The notes beneath the pieces were generated by a model that was not told the DNA's origin, did no database searches, and saw only the letters and a list, made by a program, of their open reading frames with translations. A program made the translations under genes and the position numbers. From Candidatus Vondammii sp. HM_W22 (GTDB lineage: Bacteria > Pseudomonadota > Gammaproteobacteria > Chromatiales > Chromatiaceae): DNA of 64,000 nt. Where the stretch lies: assembly GCF_022530855.2 (NCBI RefSeq), contig NZ_CP099567.1, forward strand, positions 744,001 to 808,000. Reading direction: 5' to 3'. How positions within the stretch are numbered: the first letter of the stretch is position 1; each line of letters starts with the position of its first letter. Positions 49,798-63,792 of this stretch are shown here, piece after piece.

Positions 49798-50415
49798 AGC
49801 AGTCCATCATGAGAATGGGAGAGCTTACAGTTAAACATAAAGTTGCATTGCGTAATCAAATTGAAGCGTTGTTACTGGAATTTAATATACGTGTGTCATC
49901 AAGAAGAGGTGGATTAGGTGGCACAGTTCAATGGGTGCTTGAAGACGCAGAGAAAGGGTTTTGCATGCAGTTTCGCCAGGCATTGAATGCAATATGGAGA
50001 CTTTACTTACCGACGGTTAAAAACATAGCGGAAAAGGATAGGCTATTGGCACAGGCCATCAAGGCACACCCGGAATGTGAGAAGTTGCGGGCGGCACTAG
50101 AGGGTGTGTCTACGATAAATGCTGTTAATCTCTATATTGCGATAGGCTGCGGTGAAGCTGGTACATTTAAAATGGGAAGGGATGCATCAGCATGCATCGG
50201 ATTGACGCGGCTTCAGCATTCCAGTGGTGGAAAAACAAATTTTGGTACTATCGGGGATCGACGAAGAATATTGCCCTGAGGAGTTATCTTGTGAATGGTG
50301 CGATGTCCGTTATCAACCATGTTGACAAACGAGAACCGCAAACAAAACGGTCAGGACGGCATTTGCCCTATTGACGGAAGGTACAGAATATAAAGCTGAG
50401 CCGTTATTGGCTTAA
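49798..50415 (+). pseudogene. IS110-family transposase remnant
   Basis: The frame from 49809 contains the C-terminal Tnp_20 region of an IS110 transposase: EKDRLLAQAIKAHPECEKLR, LEGVSTINAVNLYIAIGCGE, and the Ser-bearing SSGGKTNFGTIG. A frameshift near 50255 follows, then SYLVNGAMSVINHVDKREP, a further deletion, and the tail TAFALLTEGTEYKAEPLLA stopping at 50413-50415. The N-terminal RuvC-like (DEDD) half is missing to the left of the IS256 border. Confidence 0.85.
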
Positions 50416-52372
<1,957 letters not shown>

Positions 52373-52434
52373 TGCTCAGGCACAGGCTCTGTTCATTTAC
52401 AGACGTTCTCAGAATGAGTGCCAGGCAGATAAAA

Positions 52435-52486
52435 AACCGCAGGGATTCCAGAGGACCTGAAAGGTGAACTCCGGGTCTCTGCGGTT
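52435..52486 (+). terminator. hairpin between guaB and guaA
   Basis: AACCGCAG (52435-52442) pairs with CTGCGGTT (52479-52486), with partial pairing further inside (GGA with TCT side). Only ATTTCGATTTT follows, so it is a weak or leaky terminator, perhaps adjusting guaA expression relative to guaB or protecting the guaB message end. Confidence 0.55.
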
Positions 52487-52517
52487 ATTTCGATTTTAGA
52501 GACGGGGATTGCTAACC

Positions 52518-54583
<2,066 letters not shown>

Positions 54584-54603
54584 CAGTTTCAGTTAGCTGA
54601 ATG

Positions 54604-55995
54604 TTACAGCACCGCAGGTGTCGTTGAGATGACAGTCGGCGGCTTCTTTTTCGTCTCCAGTTTATTATTGTTCCAGGTCAACAGGTCATAATAGCTGCGT
54701 ATATTATCTACATATGTGACGGGTTCGCGGCCACGGGCATGCCCATGTTTAACGGTTTTATAATGCTTTTTCTGCGTCAGCAGTGGGAGATGCTGTTTTA
54801 TATCAGCCCACTTGTCCTGGTCACCGCCACTGCGCTGGGTTAGAATACGAGCGTCCTCCAGATGACCGAAACCAACATTATATCCCGCTAGAGATAGCCA
54901 TAAGCGGTCCGGGTTCTGAATTCGCTTGGGAATTTTCTTTTCCACCACTCTCACGTAACGTGCTCCACCCATAATGCTCTGTTCCGGGTCAGTTCGATCC
55001 TCCACCTTGAGCTGTTTGGCCGTGGCTTTTGTCAGCATCATGATCCCTTTTACTCCGGTGGGAGAGACAGCCTCCGCGTTCCAGTGGGACTCCTGATAAC
55101 CGATGGCAGCGAGAAGTTCCCATTCAAGGCCTGTCTCATCGGCGGCTTTTTTGAAAAAGGGAATCAGGGTTGGCAGGCGTTGCAGCATATGCCGCTCAAA
55201 GGTACGGGTATCGACAAAACCCAATCTTTCAACATATCCATAGTAGCGCTCAATTATCTGGTCGAGTTTTCCATTCTCTTTTATCTTATTGATAAATCCC
55301 TTGGCTGCATCGTAAAGGCTGGTATCCTCCGCATGGGGAAAGGCCCAGGCAAGAGAGTTCGGTTTGGATAGATCAAAGGCACTTTTCAATTCCGGGTAAT
55401 AACGGCGGCTGAGAGCCAACTCGTTTGAGTCGGCAATGGTGTAATCAATCACTTGCTCTTTAACAAGATAGAGCAACTCTTGGCTCTCCAGCTCTTTCTG
55501 TTCCACCCATTCTAGTTCAGGATACTGTTTTTTGAGCTTCAGTAACTCTTCGGAATGACTACTTCCAGCCAGAATCTCCAGGGTTTTTCCGAAAGTATCC
55601 GTTATTTTTTTCGGACGTTTAGTTCCTGCCCGATAGATAAGCTGTTGGGTTATTTGTTGATAGGTGGGTGTAAATTTTACAAGGAGCTCACGCTTCTCAG
55701 TTATGGCCAGGCCGGCGGCTGCAAAATGAGCTTCACCTTGTATGATCATTGGTAGAATTTCGTCGAAACTGTCAGGGATTATGTACTTGACCTCGACTCC
55801 TAGTTCTTCAGCAAACATCTCAACCAGCTCATACTCCAGCCCTTTTTGGCCCTCTTTATCTTTGTAATAAGTGGTTGGGCTATTGCGTGTTATCACCAGC
55901 AGCAGCCCCTCATCCTTTATCTTTTCAACCAATGGCTTGGGTATACTGCACGTAGTCAGCGCTAGCGCTAGAAATAGGGTGAAAAAAAGTCGCAT
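54604..55995 (-). CDS. mltF: membrane-bound lytic murein transglycosylase F
   Basis: This cleaves peptidoglycan at the outer membrane and may be regulated by a bound ligand. From the ATG at 55995 (MRLFFTLFLALALTTC) the precursor has 463 residues with a lipoprotein-like signal. An N-terminal solute-binding domain follows (about 30-265; LEYELVEMFAEELGVEVKYI). The C-terminal SLT lysozyme-like domain (about 285-430) has its catalytic Glu in AAIGYQESHWNAEA and SPTGVKGIMMLTKATA. The frame is open further upstream but runs into an IS256 end. It converges with tadA, leaving only 20 bases between their stops. Confidence 0.94.
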   Translation of the reverse strand: MRLFFTLFLALALTTCSIPKPLVEKIKDEGLLLVITRNSPTTYYKDKEGQKGLEYELVEMFAEELGVEVKYIIPDSFDEILPMIIQGEAHFAAAGLAITEKRELLVKFTPTYQQITQQLIYRAGTKRPKKITDTFGKTLEILAGSSHSEELLKLKKQYPELEWVEQKELESQELLYLVKEQVIDYTIADSNELALSRRYYPELKSAFDLSKPNSLAWAFPHAEDTSLYDAAKGFINKIKENGKLDQIIERYYGYVERLGFVDTRTFERHMLQRLPTLIPFFKKAADETGLEWELLAAIGYQESHWNAEAVSPTGVKGIMMLTKATAKQLKVEDRTDPEQSIMGGARYVRVVEKKIPKRIQNPDRLWLSLAGYNVGFGHLEDARILTQRSGGDQDKWADIKQHLPLLTQKKHYKTVKHGHARGREPVTYVDNIRSYYDLLTWNNNKLETKKKPPTVISTTPAVL

Positions 55996-56028
55996 GGTTG
56001 GTGTGGTCAGCCTTATTTTTATTGAAAA

Positions 56029-56668
56029 AGCGAGATATAACTGAAAGTGGTGTTTGACAGGTACCGAAAAGAAAGTCGCATCTGGTTGATTTGAAACTGC
56101 AAGGTAATTAAACAACTAACTGAGATACGCCACCATGAACTAAGAATACAATTGTTTTGATCGAAGATCGAGAGCAGATCGCTGATCCACTGGCAGAGTT
56201 GCTTAGAATGGGAGGCCGAAAGTTGATTGAACAAGCGATAGAAGCAGGGTTGAAAGCCTTGTTATCCTGATTGCCGGACAACAAACTGAGTGTGGTCATG
56301 CTGTTGTCGTAGGCAATGGTTACCTGACGGAACGAGTCATCCAGATAGGCATAGGTCCACCGTGAAGGTACCCAAGGTACGCTCTAGATCTGGAGACCCG
56401 ATCACTTTCCACGCTGCGTTGGTCTCCCCCTATATTCGCAAAACCGGTTTGCTGGAAGCCGCGGTGAGATGTGGGAAGCACCGCAAGGTGTGGTCGGCCC
56501 GGAAGCAAAAGGGCTGTCTGCCAGTACGGTTTTCCGACTGAAGCAGGTATAGGCACAGGAGTATCGGGATTGGTGTGCCACCAGATTGGACAAAGCTCGC
56601 TGAGTGTACATCTGGGTAGACGGTATCTACAGTGGCCTGGGAGCTGAGTAGGCAAAACTCTGTGCATT
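56029..56668 (+). mobile_element. diverged IS256-family remnant
   Basis: The left end (ATATAACTGAAAGTGGTGTTTGA) resembles copies A and B. The transposase start is spoiled (ATGAACTAAG gives Met-Asn-stop). Further pieces follow in different frames: DREQIADPLAELLRMGGRKL-like at 56166-56220, and KVPKVRSRSGDPITF, AALVSPYIRKTGLLEAAV at 56360-56470. It is clearly more diverged than copies A to C, so it is an older insertion or a different subtype. Confidence 0.7.
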
Positions 56669-56695
56669 GGCTCTTCCCCTAATTGAGAGGGTAAG
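56669..56695. repeat. solitary ISL3-type terminal repeat
   Basis: GGCTCTTCCCCTAATTGAG and the following AGGGTAAG are nearly the same as the ends of the ISL3 derivative at 9174 and 10440. No ISL3 transposase remains beside it, so it is the scar of a lost element. Confidence 0.75.
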
Positions 56696-56705
56696 AGACA
56701 GACCT

Positions 56706-57998
56706 AAATGCTGTGTAACTGCCTATCATTAAACCCAAACAAGGGAGAGGACAGGCAGCCGATCGACAAGAAAGAGCTCCAGGCGATAGCCCAGGCGGCC
56801 GCTAAAAACATCAAAACTGAAGAAGATCTCAACGAGCTTCGGCCAATGCTGCCCAGAATCACGGTCGATGCGGCACTCAACGTCGAACCGGATGATCATC
56901 TTGGCTTTGCCAAACATGAACAGTTCGAAGCGAGTAATAGCCGCAACGGCACTACTGGCAAGACCTTGCAAACGGAGGATGGCCAGTTTGAACAGGATAC
57001 TCCACGAGATAGAGCGGGCAGCTTTAAACCACGACTGGTTAAAAAGCACCAGCGTCGATTTACCTCAATGGATGACAAGATCCTATTCTTGTATGCTCAG
57101 GGTATGACGACCCGCGAAATCGTCACGACATTCAAGGAAATGTACGGAGCCGATGTCTCCGCCACACTCATATCCAAAGTTACTGATGTGGTTATCGAGC
57201 AGGTTGTCGAATGGCAATCTCGCCCCCTGGATGTGATTTAGCCTATTGTTTATCTGGACAGCATTGTCGTTAAAATCCGGCAAGACAAGAAAGTGATAAA
57301 TAAAGCGATTTATCTCGCTCTGGGCGTCAACCTGGAAGGCCACAAGGAATTATCGGGGCTCTGGTTGTCGGAGAATGAGGGTGCCTAGTTCTGGCTGAAC
57401 GTGCTGACAGAGCTTCAGAATCGCGGTGTGAAGGATATTTTGATTGCCTGTGTCGATGGCTCAGAAGGCTTTCCTGATGCCATCAACACGGCCTTTCCGG
57501 ATACCCAGATCCAGCTCTGTATCGTGCATATGGTACGGAACTCGATGAAGTACGTGCCTTGGAAAGACTACAAGCCTGTCACGGCTGATTTGAAAAAGAT
57601 TTACCAGTCCATCACCGAGGAAGAAGCCTTATTGGCGCTGGATAAATTCTCTGACCGGTGGGACAACAAGTACCCTCGGATCAGCCGCTCCTGGCGTGCC
57701 CATCGGCAGAATATCAACACGCTGTTCAGCTACCCGGAGGACAAACGAAAAGTGATCTGCACGAACAACACCATTAGCCGCTGAACAACGTCATTCGCAA
57801 ATCGATCAAAAAGCGGAAGTTGTTTCCAACCGATGACTCGGCGAAGAAGGTCATCTACCTGGCAATCCAGGCCGCATCGAAAAAGTGGACAATGCCGATC
57901 CGTCATTGGAAACCAGCACTGAATAGATTTATGATTGAGTTCGTAGAACGCTTAGCGGTACATCTTTAATCTTGGCTGTTACACAGAAAACTTTACAG
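56706..57998. mobile_element. IS256-family (Mutator-type) element E1
   Basis: The right end (57974-57998) matches, in inverted form, the left end of the related element at 58884 with 24 of 25 bases identical. The left end keeps only TGTGTAACTGCC. One transposase gene on the plus strand (from about 56708 to 57969) has several lesions. This subtype is different from copies A to C. Confidence 0.85.
56708..57969 (+). pseudogene. IS256-family transposase with two in-frame stops and a frameshift
   Basis: The reading starts well (KKELQAIAQAAAKNIKTEED, HQRRFTSMDDKILFLYAQGM, ADVSATLISKVTDVVIEQVV). There is a TAG at 57239, another at 57387 inside LSENEGA-stop-FWLNVL, and a frameshift near 57775 (TNNTISR, where a sister copy has TTNAIESMNSVVRK). 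The catalytic-region motif VDGSEGFPDAINTAFPDTQI is intact. It cannot make a full transposase. Confidence 0.9.
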
Positions 57999-58003
57999 GC
58001 TCA

Positions 58004-58031
58004 AAATAAAGGAGCCGAAGCTCCTTTATTT
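58004..58031. terminator. perfect bidirectional terminator hairpin
   Basis: AAATAAAGGAGC and its exact complement enclose a CGAA tetraloop. The AT-rich base gives T-runs on both strands. It lies 14 bases after the stop of the small minus-strand gene at 58045, whose transcript it probably ends. Confidence 0.9.
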
Positions 58032-58044
58032 CATTCGCAATCTA

Positions 58045-58347
58045 TTATTGCTGCACCGTTTTTTTCTTAGCGACCCGGCGCTTGCGCTTCCTTTTTTGGG
58101 CAACAGCAATGCCATATGCCTTAACAGCATCTTTTACCCGGCTGGCAAGAAACTTATCAGTGGCGGCTTGGGTGGACTCCAATAGTTTCAGGAGTGCTTT
58201 CACCTTACGTTCGCTTTCCTGTGTTTTCTTATTTGCCTCACGGATTTCGATCTTTGTATCCTTAAGATCCTGCCGGAGTTTGCCGATAACGTTAGCATTA
58301 CGATTGGCCAAAACCTTTTTCTTTGCGGTTTTCTTTCTTACTGCCAC
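58045..58347 (-). CDS. small highly basic, coiled-coil protein
   Basis: A 100-residue protein with Lys/Arg-rich ends (AVRKKTAKKKVLANRN at the start, KRKRKRRVAKKKTVQQ at the end) and a heptad-like helical middle (KLRQDLKDTKIEIREANKKT). It starts with GTG at 58347 behind GGGGAAC and is followed by a strong terminator, so it looks like a live gene. The composition is like histone-H1-type or other nucleoid-binding small proteins; no named family is recognised. It lies alone between two inverted IS256-type elements. Confidence 0.65.
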   Translation of the reverse strand: MAVRKKTAKKKVLANRNANVIGKLRQDLKDTKIEIREANKKTQESERKVKALLKLLESTQAATDKFLASRVKDAVKAYGIAVAQKRKRKRRVAKKKTVQQ

Positions 58348-58488
58348 AACGTTCCCCTATATTAGTTGGTGAAAGCAGGAAAATAACGTACGTGAGAAAA
58401 TAAAGCAAAAAAGCATGAGTATGGCAGCTTCTTAAAAAGCAGAAAATTGGCAGATTTACCCCCAAAATGCACTACCTGACCAAAGGGA

Positions 58489-58850
58489 GTTTCTAAAAAC
58501 CTTCCAAAATCAGCGATACATAGTAACCAACTCAAACAATCATTGATAAAAGCCATGCAACCGAATTTTTTTGATCATCAAGACCAACTTGAACTCCTTG
58601 AGCAACAAGGAGATCCGCTGCCAAAGCTGGAAAGGACCTTAGACTAGGAGGCTTTTCGGGTATTGTTGGGCTCAGTTTATAAAAACAATGATCCCAGTAA
58701 AGGTGGGCGTCTACCTTGCGATGCGGTACTGATGTTCAAGGTGTTGGTCCTACAGCATTTGTTCAATCTATCCGATGGTCAAACAGAGTTCCAAATTCGG
58801 GATCGCTATAGCTTTTATCGTTTTCTTGGGCTGATCCTGGCGTGAGCGCC
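58489..58850 (+). mobile_element. IS5-family (IS1106-like) 5' fragment
   Basis: This starts with the terminal GGGAGTTTCTAAAAACCTTCC. The transposase start at 58554 reads MQPNFFDHQDQLELLEQQGD, with a TAG after ERTLD, then AFRVLLGSVYKNNDPSKGG and QTEFQIRDRYSFYRFLGL. It ends without the DDE core. It is the least altered of the three 5' copies in the window, yet already broken. Confidence 0.8.
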
Positions 58851-58883
58851 TGAAAGAACGGGGTCTTGTCGGAATGCTAGAGT

Positions 58884-60172
58884 CTGTAAAGTTTTCTGTG
58901 TAACTGCCCGGGTTAAATATATTCCGCCAAGCGTTCCTCGAACTCAATCATAAATCTATTCAGTGCTGGTTTCCAATTGCGAATCGGCATGGTCCATTTT
59001 TTTGATGCTTGCTGCACCGTCAGGTACACCACTTTCATTGCCGAGTCGTCGGTCGGAAATAGCTTCCGTTTTTTAATTGCCTTGCGAACCACGCTGTTCA
59101 TTGACTCGATGGCATTGGTTGTATAGATTGTCCTGCGGATGTCCTCAGGGTAGCCAAACAGGGTATTAAGATTGTGCCAGTGGCTACGCCACGAGCGGCT
59201 GAGCTGGGGATATTTGCCGTCCCATCGGTTAGAGAAATTATCAAGTTCCAGTAGCGCTTCATCTTCGGTGACAGACTTATATATTTTCTTCAGGTCTGCC
59301 GTCACTGCCTTGTAGTCTTTCCAGGGCACATACTTCATCGAGTTCCGTACCATATGCATAATACAGAGCTGGACCTGAGTCTCGGGAAGCGCTATATTGA
59401 TTGCGTCTGGAAAGCCCTTCAGGCCATCGATGCAGGCTATACAGGATATCCTTCACGCCGCGATTCTGGAGCTCTGTCAGCACATTGAGCCAGAACTTGG
59501 CACCCTCATTCTCTGACAGCCAGAGCCCCAACAATTCCTTGTGGCCCTCTATGTTCACGCCCAGTGCCAGATAAATTGCCTTATTGATCACTTTCTTGTC
59601 TTGCCGGATTTTTACGACAATACAATCCAGGTAAATAATGGGATAGACCGCATCCAGTGGCCTAGATGGCCATTCAATCACTTGTTCAATAACAGCGTCA
59701 GTCACTTTGGAAATCAAGGTGGCGGAGACATCAGCACCGTACATTTCTTTAACGGTCGTGACGATTTCTCGTGTTGTCATGCCCTGGGCATACAAGAAAA
59801 TAATCTTGTCGTCCATGGAAGTAAATCGACGCTGGTGTTTTTTAACGAGTCTTGGGCTCGAAACTCCCAGCTCTGTCGCGTGGTGTATCGAGCTCGAACT
59901 GGCCAGCTTCCGTTCGGATAGTCTTACTGGCATAGCCGTTGCGGTTATTGGCAGCTGCGGACTGCTCGTGCCTTTCAAAGCCAAGATGATCATCTAACTC
60001 AGCGTTCAGTGCCGCTTCGGTCGTAATCTTGGTTAGCATCTGATGGAAGTCTTTGAGGTCGTCTTCCGTCTTGATATTTTTAGCGGCCGCATGAGCGATC
60101 GCCTGTAGTTCTTTCTAGTTCATAGTGCCTATCCTCAACCATGCTTGGGTTTAATGATAGACAGTTACACAG
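58884..60172. mobile_element. IS256-family (Mutator-type) element E2, inverted relative to E1
   Basis: The left end CTGTAAAGTTTTCTGTGTAA (58884 on) is the inverted match of the E1 right end. The other end is GTTACACAGAATTC near 60162-60175. The single transposase gene is on the minus strand. E1 and E2 thus face each other with their 3' ends inward, framing 885 bases. Confidence 0.88.
58913..60123 (-). pseudogene. IS256-family transposase of E2, broken
   Basis: The presumed start at 60123 is followed by a stop at codon 3 (Met-Asn-stop, where KKELQAI is expected). Frames then continue as TEAALNAELDDHLGFERHEQ, HQRRFTSMDDKIIFLYAQGM and [21 protein letters not shown] frameshift near 59430 (DILYSLHRWPEG) leads into the last part HMVRNSMKYVPWKDYKAVTA, TTNAIESMNSVVRKAIKKRK. 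At least three lesions make it inactive. Confidence 0.88.
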
Positions 60173-60194
60173 AATTCAGGACATCCTCGCCTTG

Positions 60195-61571
60195 ATGCAT
60201 CCTAATCAACGCGCCTGCATACATCAACAAAAAGGTCTCATAATCTACACTACAGCCAGTGATTCCTATGCTTTCTTTAATCTGCTAACCGGCCCAGAGT
60301 TTCTCAATCAAGTCGAATCATTGCTACCGGAACATCGGGAAAGGCTGTTTCCGCCAACAGAGACGCTATCGATGTTTCTGGCTCAAGCAATGAGTGCTGA
60401 TCGTTCTTGCCAGAACATAGTTGATGCTGCAGTCAAACGATTGATGGGTGAGCTGCCAATCTGTAGTACGCATACGGGAGCATACTGTCGCGTACGGAAA
60501 CGGCTGCTATTGGACATGGTCTCTACGCTAGCCCGTTACACGGGGCGTATGATGACTGAGCACACCCCGGATTCCTGGTACTGGCGGGGACGACCGGTCA
60601 GACTGGTGGATGGCGCTACCGTTACGTTGCCCGATACAGAAGAGAACCAGGCTGTCTATCCTCAACCCCGTAGCCAGCAACCCGGATTGGGTTTCCCTCT
60701 TTGCCGGGTGGTTGGTATCGTCTGCTTCGCCAGCGGTGCTGTACTTGATGCAGCATTGGGACCTTGTCGCGGAAAAGGAAGCGATGAGCAGTCATTGCCT
60801 GGAACCATGCCTGGTACCCTGGACGCTGGTGATATCTTTCTGGGGGATGCTTTTTATGCCACCTATTTTCTGTTGTGTGCTCTTCAGGCCAAAGGAGTGG
60901 ATGGCGTTTTCGAGCAATATGGTTCACGGCGGCGCAGCACGGATTTTCGCCAAGGAGAGCGTCTGGGCCCGCGAGATCATCTTATCGAAATAGACAAGCC
61001 AAAAGTCAAACCCGCCTGGATGAGTCAGGCAGAGTATGATCAAACCCCCGATAGATTGAAAGTGCGGGAGTTGCGTGCTGGCGGTAAGATCCTGGTGACA
61101 ATACTACTTTGCTCAAAAAGTACGAGCAAAGCCGCCCTGAAGGCACTCTATCGGAACCGTTGGCAGGTAGAGTTAGATATACGCAACATCAAGACCACTC
61201 TGGGAATGGAAACATTAAGTTGTCGCACACCGGAAATGGCGGAAAAAGAGCTGTGGGTCTATCTTTTGGCTTACAACTTGATCCGTTTACTGATGGCTCA
61301 GGCGGCATTACTGGCTGACATCATTCCTCGACAACTTAGCTTCAAGCATACTTTGCAGCTATGGATTGTGTGGCAAAAAAGCGGTCGTTACGACATCGAT
61401 AAAATTGAGGGCCTTTTTATCCTCAATTGCACCGCAGCAGGTTGGAAAACAACCGGGACGTATGGAGCCGCGAGCTATAAAACGAAGACCCAGACAATTC
61501 CCGCTACTTACCAAACCAAGGGCTATTACGCGAGAGAATATTCGGAAAAATGGCCAACCCAAAAAACTTAA
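60195..61571 (+). CDS. IS4-family transposase, apparently intact
   Basis: The only long uninterrupted transposase in the window. From the ATG at 60195 (MHPNQRACIHQQKG) it has 458 residues; the frame is open back to an ATG at 60141, but that part lies in the neighbouring IS256 end. DDE motifs are visible: RLVDGATVTLPDTEE (first Asp), GDIFLGDAFYATYF (second Asp), and the IS4 signature YRNRWQVELDIRNIK with its Glu. A fragment of a close relative is at 85-285. Ends of the element could not be fixed with confidence. Confidence 0.88.
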   Translation: MHPNQRACIHQQKGLIIYTTASDSYAFFNLLTGPEFLNQVESLLPEHRERLFPPTETLSMFLAQAMSADRSCQNIVDAAVKRLMGELPICSTHTGAYCRVRKRLLLDMVSTLARYTGRMMTEHTPDSWYWRGRPVRLVDGATVTLPDTEENQAVYPQPRSQQPGLGFPLCRVVGIVCFASGAVLDAALGPCRGKGSDEQSLPGTMPGTLDAGDIFLGDAFYATYFLLCALQAKGVDGVFEQYGSRRRSTDFRQGERLGPRDHLIEIDKPKVKPAWMSQAEYDQTPDRLKVRELRAGGKILVTILLCSKSTSKAALKALYRNRWQVELDIRNIKTTLGMETLSCRTPEMAEKELWVYLLAYNLIRLLMAQAALLADIIPRQLSFKHTLQLWIVWQKSGRYDIDKIEGLFILNCTAAGWKTTGTYGAASYKTKTQTIPATYQTKGYYAREYSEKWPTQKT

Positions 61572-61665
61572 GTAAGTAGCATTCAGGTCTGACCCCTTTG
61601 TATGATAGTTTTGTTCTGACATATCTATTCACAATTATCACATCCAGAAAAGGATCTGAAGCCTC

Positions 61666-62216
61666 ATGAAAATAATTTCAAAAATAGAAATTAATTACTT
61701 TAGATCAATTTACAGCGTAAATTTGACTAACAATAATGACATCAATGTGTTGATTGGTGGAAATGACTCAGGAAAATCTAACGTCCTTAAGGCTTTAAAT
61801 CTTTTTTTTAACAATCAAACAGAATTACAAAATGGTTTTGATTTTTCTGATGACTTATCGAGATTAAGAGAATCGCAAGCCCGCGCTACTAAAGGAAGAG
61901 CTTTTTTATGGGTAAGAATTACATTTAATAATTTCCTCAAATGGAAATCTTTACCAGAAAAATTTTCAGTTAAGAAAACATGGAATAGGTATTCAGACCT
62001 GCCAGTAGACACAAACCCTAATGGCATTTTATAAGCTATAATTGCTTGTTTTTTTTAAATGAAATTTCTTTCCATTATATCCCGTCTGTTCGTGGAAGAG
62101 ACATTTTTTCCCATTACCTAAACGCCCTTCATGATGCACTAGTAGAAGATGAAAAGGCTGGTGTAACTGACGCAACAGCCACACTAATGGGTACTATAAA
62201 CCAACGCACTGAGGAC
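61666..62216 (+). pseudogene. OLD-type AAA ATPase, N-terminal part, frameshifted and truncated
   Basis: The start MKIISKIEINYFRSIYSVNL and the P-loop GGNDSGKSNVLKALN are typical of overcoming-lysogenisation-defect (OLD) or related ABC-type ATPases, many of which act with nucleases in phage defence. A stop at 62032-62034 ends the first frame (LPVDTNPNGIL). The protein resumes in another frame as FLNEISFHYIPSVRGRDIFS and HYLNALHDALVEDEKAGVTD up to 62216, where an IS3 element begins. The base composition is AT-richer than the core genes, suggesting transfer. It is not functional as it stands. Confidence 0.75.
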
Positions 62217-62264
62217 TGACCTTCCCCCCATCTTAATACCAAGACTTGGATGAGATAATTCATT

Positions 62265-63084
62265 CTAAGCGGCCCTATTCACAAAGGCCACAGGTGACAA
62301 ATAATTTAATGCGCTATGAGGCCGCACGTGATTGTAGTGCTCTCGCCATTGATCAATTTCATGTCTAGCGTCATCAATGGACCTGAACCAATGCTGATTT
62401 AAGCATTCATTTCTGAATTTACCGTTTAAGCTTTCTACAAACGCATTCTGAGTAGGCTTACCTGGCTGAATAAAACCTAGCTTAACGCCACTTTCTTTTT
62501 GCCAGTAGAACATCGCCTTGCTAGTAAACTCAGCGACCGTTGTCGCAGATTATTTGATCCGGAGCGCTCCTTAGCTCAATCACCTGAGTTAAAAAACGAG
62601 CGGCCTGGTGACCATTGATCGAGAAGTCAGAGAGCTGGCCAATAACTTCTCTTGAGTAATCATCAATCACATTAAATACTCGAAAGCGGCGACCATTAGC
62701 CAACTGATCACTGACAAAATCCATTGACCAGCGTATATTTTTACCAATGGGCATAATCGTTGGCATTCTTGGTCGTATTATCTTCTTGCGTTTTTTAGTC
62801 CTCACTTGAAGACCTTCTTCGTTATAGACTCGGTAGGTCCGCTTCTTGTTTTTCACAAGCCCCTCTCCTCTCAGGAGGCCATGTAAAAACAAATAACCAT
62901 AACTCGGATGCTTTTTTGCCAGCTCAAGTAACCGTTTGCGTAGAGGCTCATCTTTTCCCCATTGAGTAACGTACCGAAAAGCGGTTCTACTTAAGCCTAC
63001 TAATTGGCAAGCTCTACGCTCACTTAATTTGAACCGCGACTTAAGGTAGCTCACGATTTGTTTTCTATCAGCAGGCTTTACCAC
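62265..63084 (-). pseudogene. IS3 orfB transposase, frameshifted
   Basis: The N-terminal part (62530-63084) has the HTH_21 and first DDE motifs (RRACQLVGLSRTAFRY, IRWSMDFVSDQLANGRRFRV, IDDYSREVIGQ, IICDNG). A one-base change near 62520 then gives DNGR-stop where DNGxEFTSKA is expected. The rest (62265-62513) follows in the next frame: VKLGFIQPGKPTQNAFVESL, NGKFRNECLNQHWF, REHYNHVRPHSALNYLSP. It is inactive. Confidence 0.9.
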
Positions 63085-63344
63085 TTTTTTGAGAGCACAT
63101 CCTTCATCGCCTCAGCTTCAAGTATTTTCTCGGCAAGTAACTTCTTAAGCTTGTTGTTTTCGCTTTCAAGCTCTTTGAGCCGTTTGGCTTCTGAGACATC
63201 CATCCCGGCGTATTTGCTTCGCCAGTTATAAAAGCACCCGGTTGAAATGCCGAACTGACGACAAATGTCATCAACTTTTACCCCTGACTCATGCTGCTTG
63301 ATGGCACCAATAATTTACTCTTCTCTGTAACGCTTCTTCTTCAT
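63078..63344 (-). pseudogene. IS3 orfA with a nonsense codon
   Basis: The reading starts MKKKRYREE, then TAA where Gln is normal, then IIGAIKQHESGVKVDDICRQ, FGISTGCFYNWRSKYAGMDV and a leucine-zipper-like SENNKLKKLLAEKILEAEAM. It overlaps orfB by seven bases, as usual in this family, where a -1 frameshift would join the two. Confidence 0.85.
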
Positions 63345-63418
63345 CTTGAGATCTCCTAATACACAGACTAATTGGAAATCTCATCCTTGTCATGGCTCTA
63401 TTTCTGGGGGAAAGGTCA

Positions 63419-63780
63419 AAACAAGGATCAATATTTTTCAATTGCAAAAAATTATTTTTGAAAAGTTCGCATAATTCTAATTTTACCAATTCGATTACAG
63501 AAGAAACCTATCTGGCTTATGTGGCGGCAGAATGCAAAACAAACCTCGATAAGACTATGTTTCAGGAAGCATCTGCTACCGCTCATGATTTAAAAATAGC
63601 GGTTGTTGGTGCGAAGTATTATCTTGTTTGTGAATAGCTTGATATGACCCCTGTTAGCACTGCAACCACAGAGATTGATTAAGTTATTGTATTGAGAAAA
63701 TCTAAACGTCTTTGGTCAAATGTGCGCAGCAATTTTTCAAGTGTCGAAGGTAGACGTGAAAGTCGTGAGCACGTAAAGCA
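63419..63780 (+). pseudogene. restriction endonuclease (Bpu10I-like) remnant
   Basis: After the IS3 end a frame reads TEETYLAYVAAECKTNLDKT, MFQEASATAHDLKIAVVGAK and YYLVCE, then a TAG. The same frame goes on LDMTPVSTATTEID-stop-VIVLRKSKRLWSNVRSNF. The ECK motif within AYVAAECKTNLDK looks like the catalytic E-x-K / D-(E/D)xK of PD-family nucleases, and the overall sequence reminds me of Bpu10I-type endonucleases. Two in-frame stops and a lost N-terminus make it a remnant. Confidence 0.6.
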
Positions 63781-63792
63781 CAACATAAAGTC

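Larger units (their letters stand above)
62217..63418. mobile_element. IS3-family element with degraded orfA-orfB
   Basis: The ends TGACCTTCCCCCC (62217) and its near complement GGGGGAAAGGTCA (ending at 63418) look like IS3-type terminal repeats. The 1202-bp unit encodes orfA and orfB on the minus strand. It separates an OLD-type ATPase fragment from a nuclease-like fragment. No clear target duplication is seen, so the two flanks may not have been directly joined. Confidence 0.85.

Noticed and set aside
60174..61587. 7-bp ATTCAGG at both sides of the IS4 gene as a target duplication
   Set aside because: The sequences inside these copies show no inverted repeats, so they do not define credible element ends.
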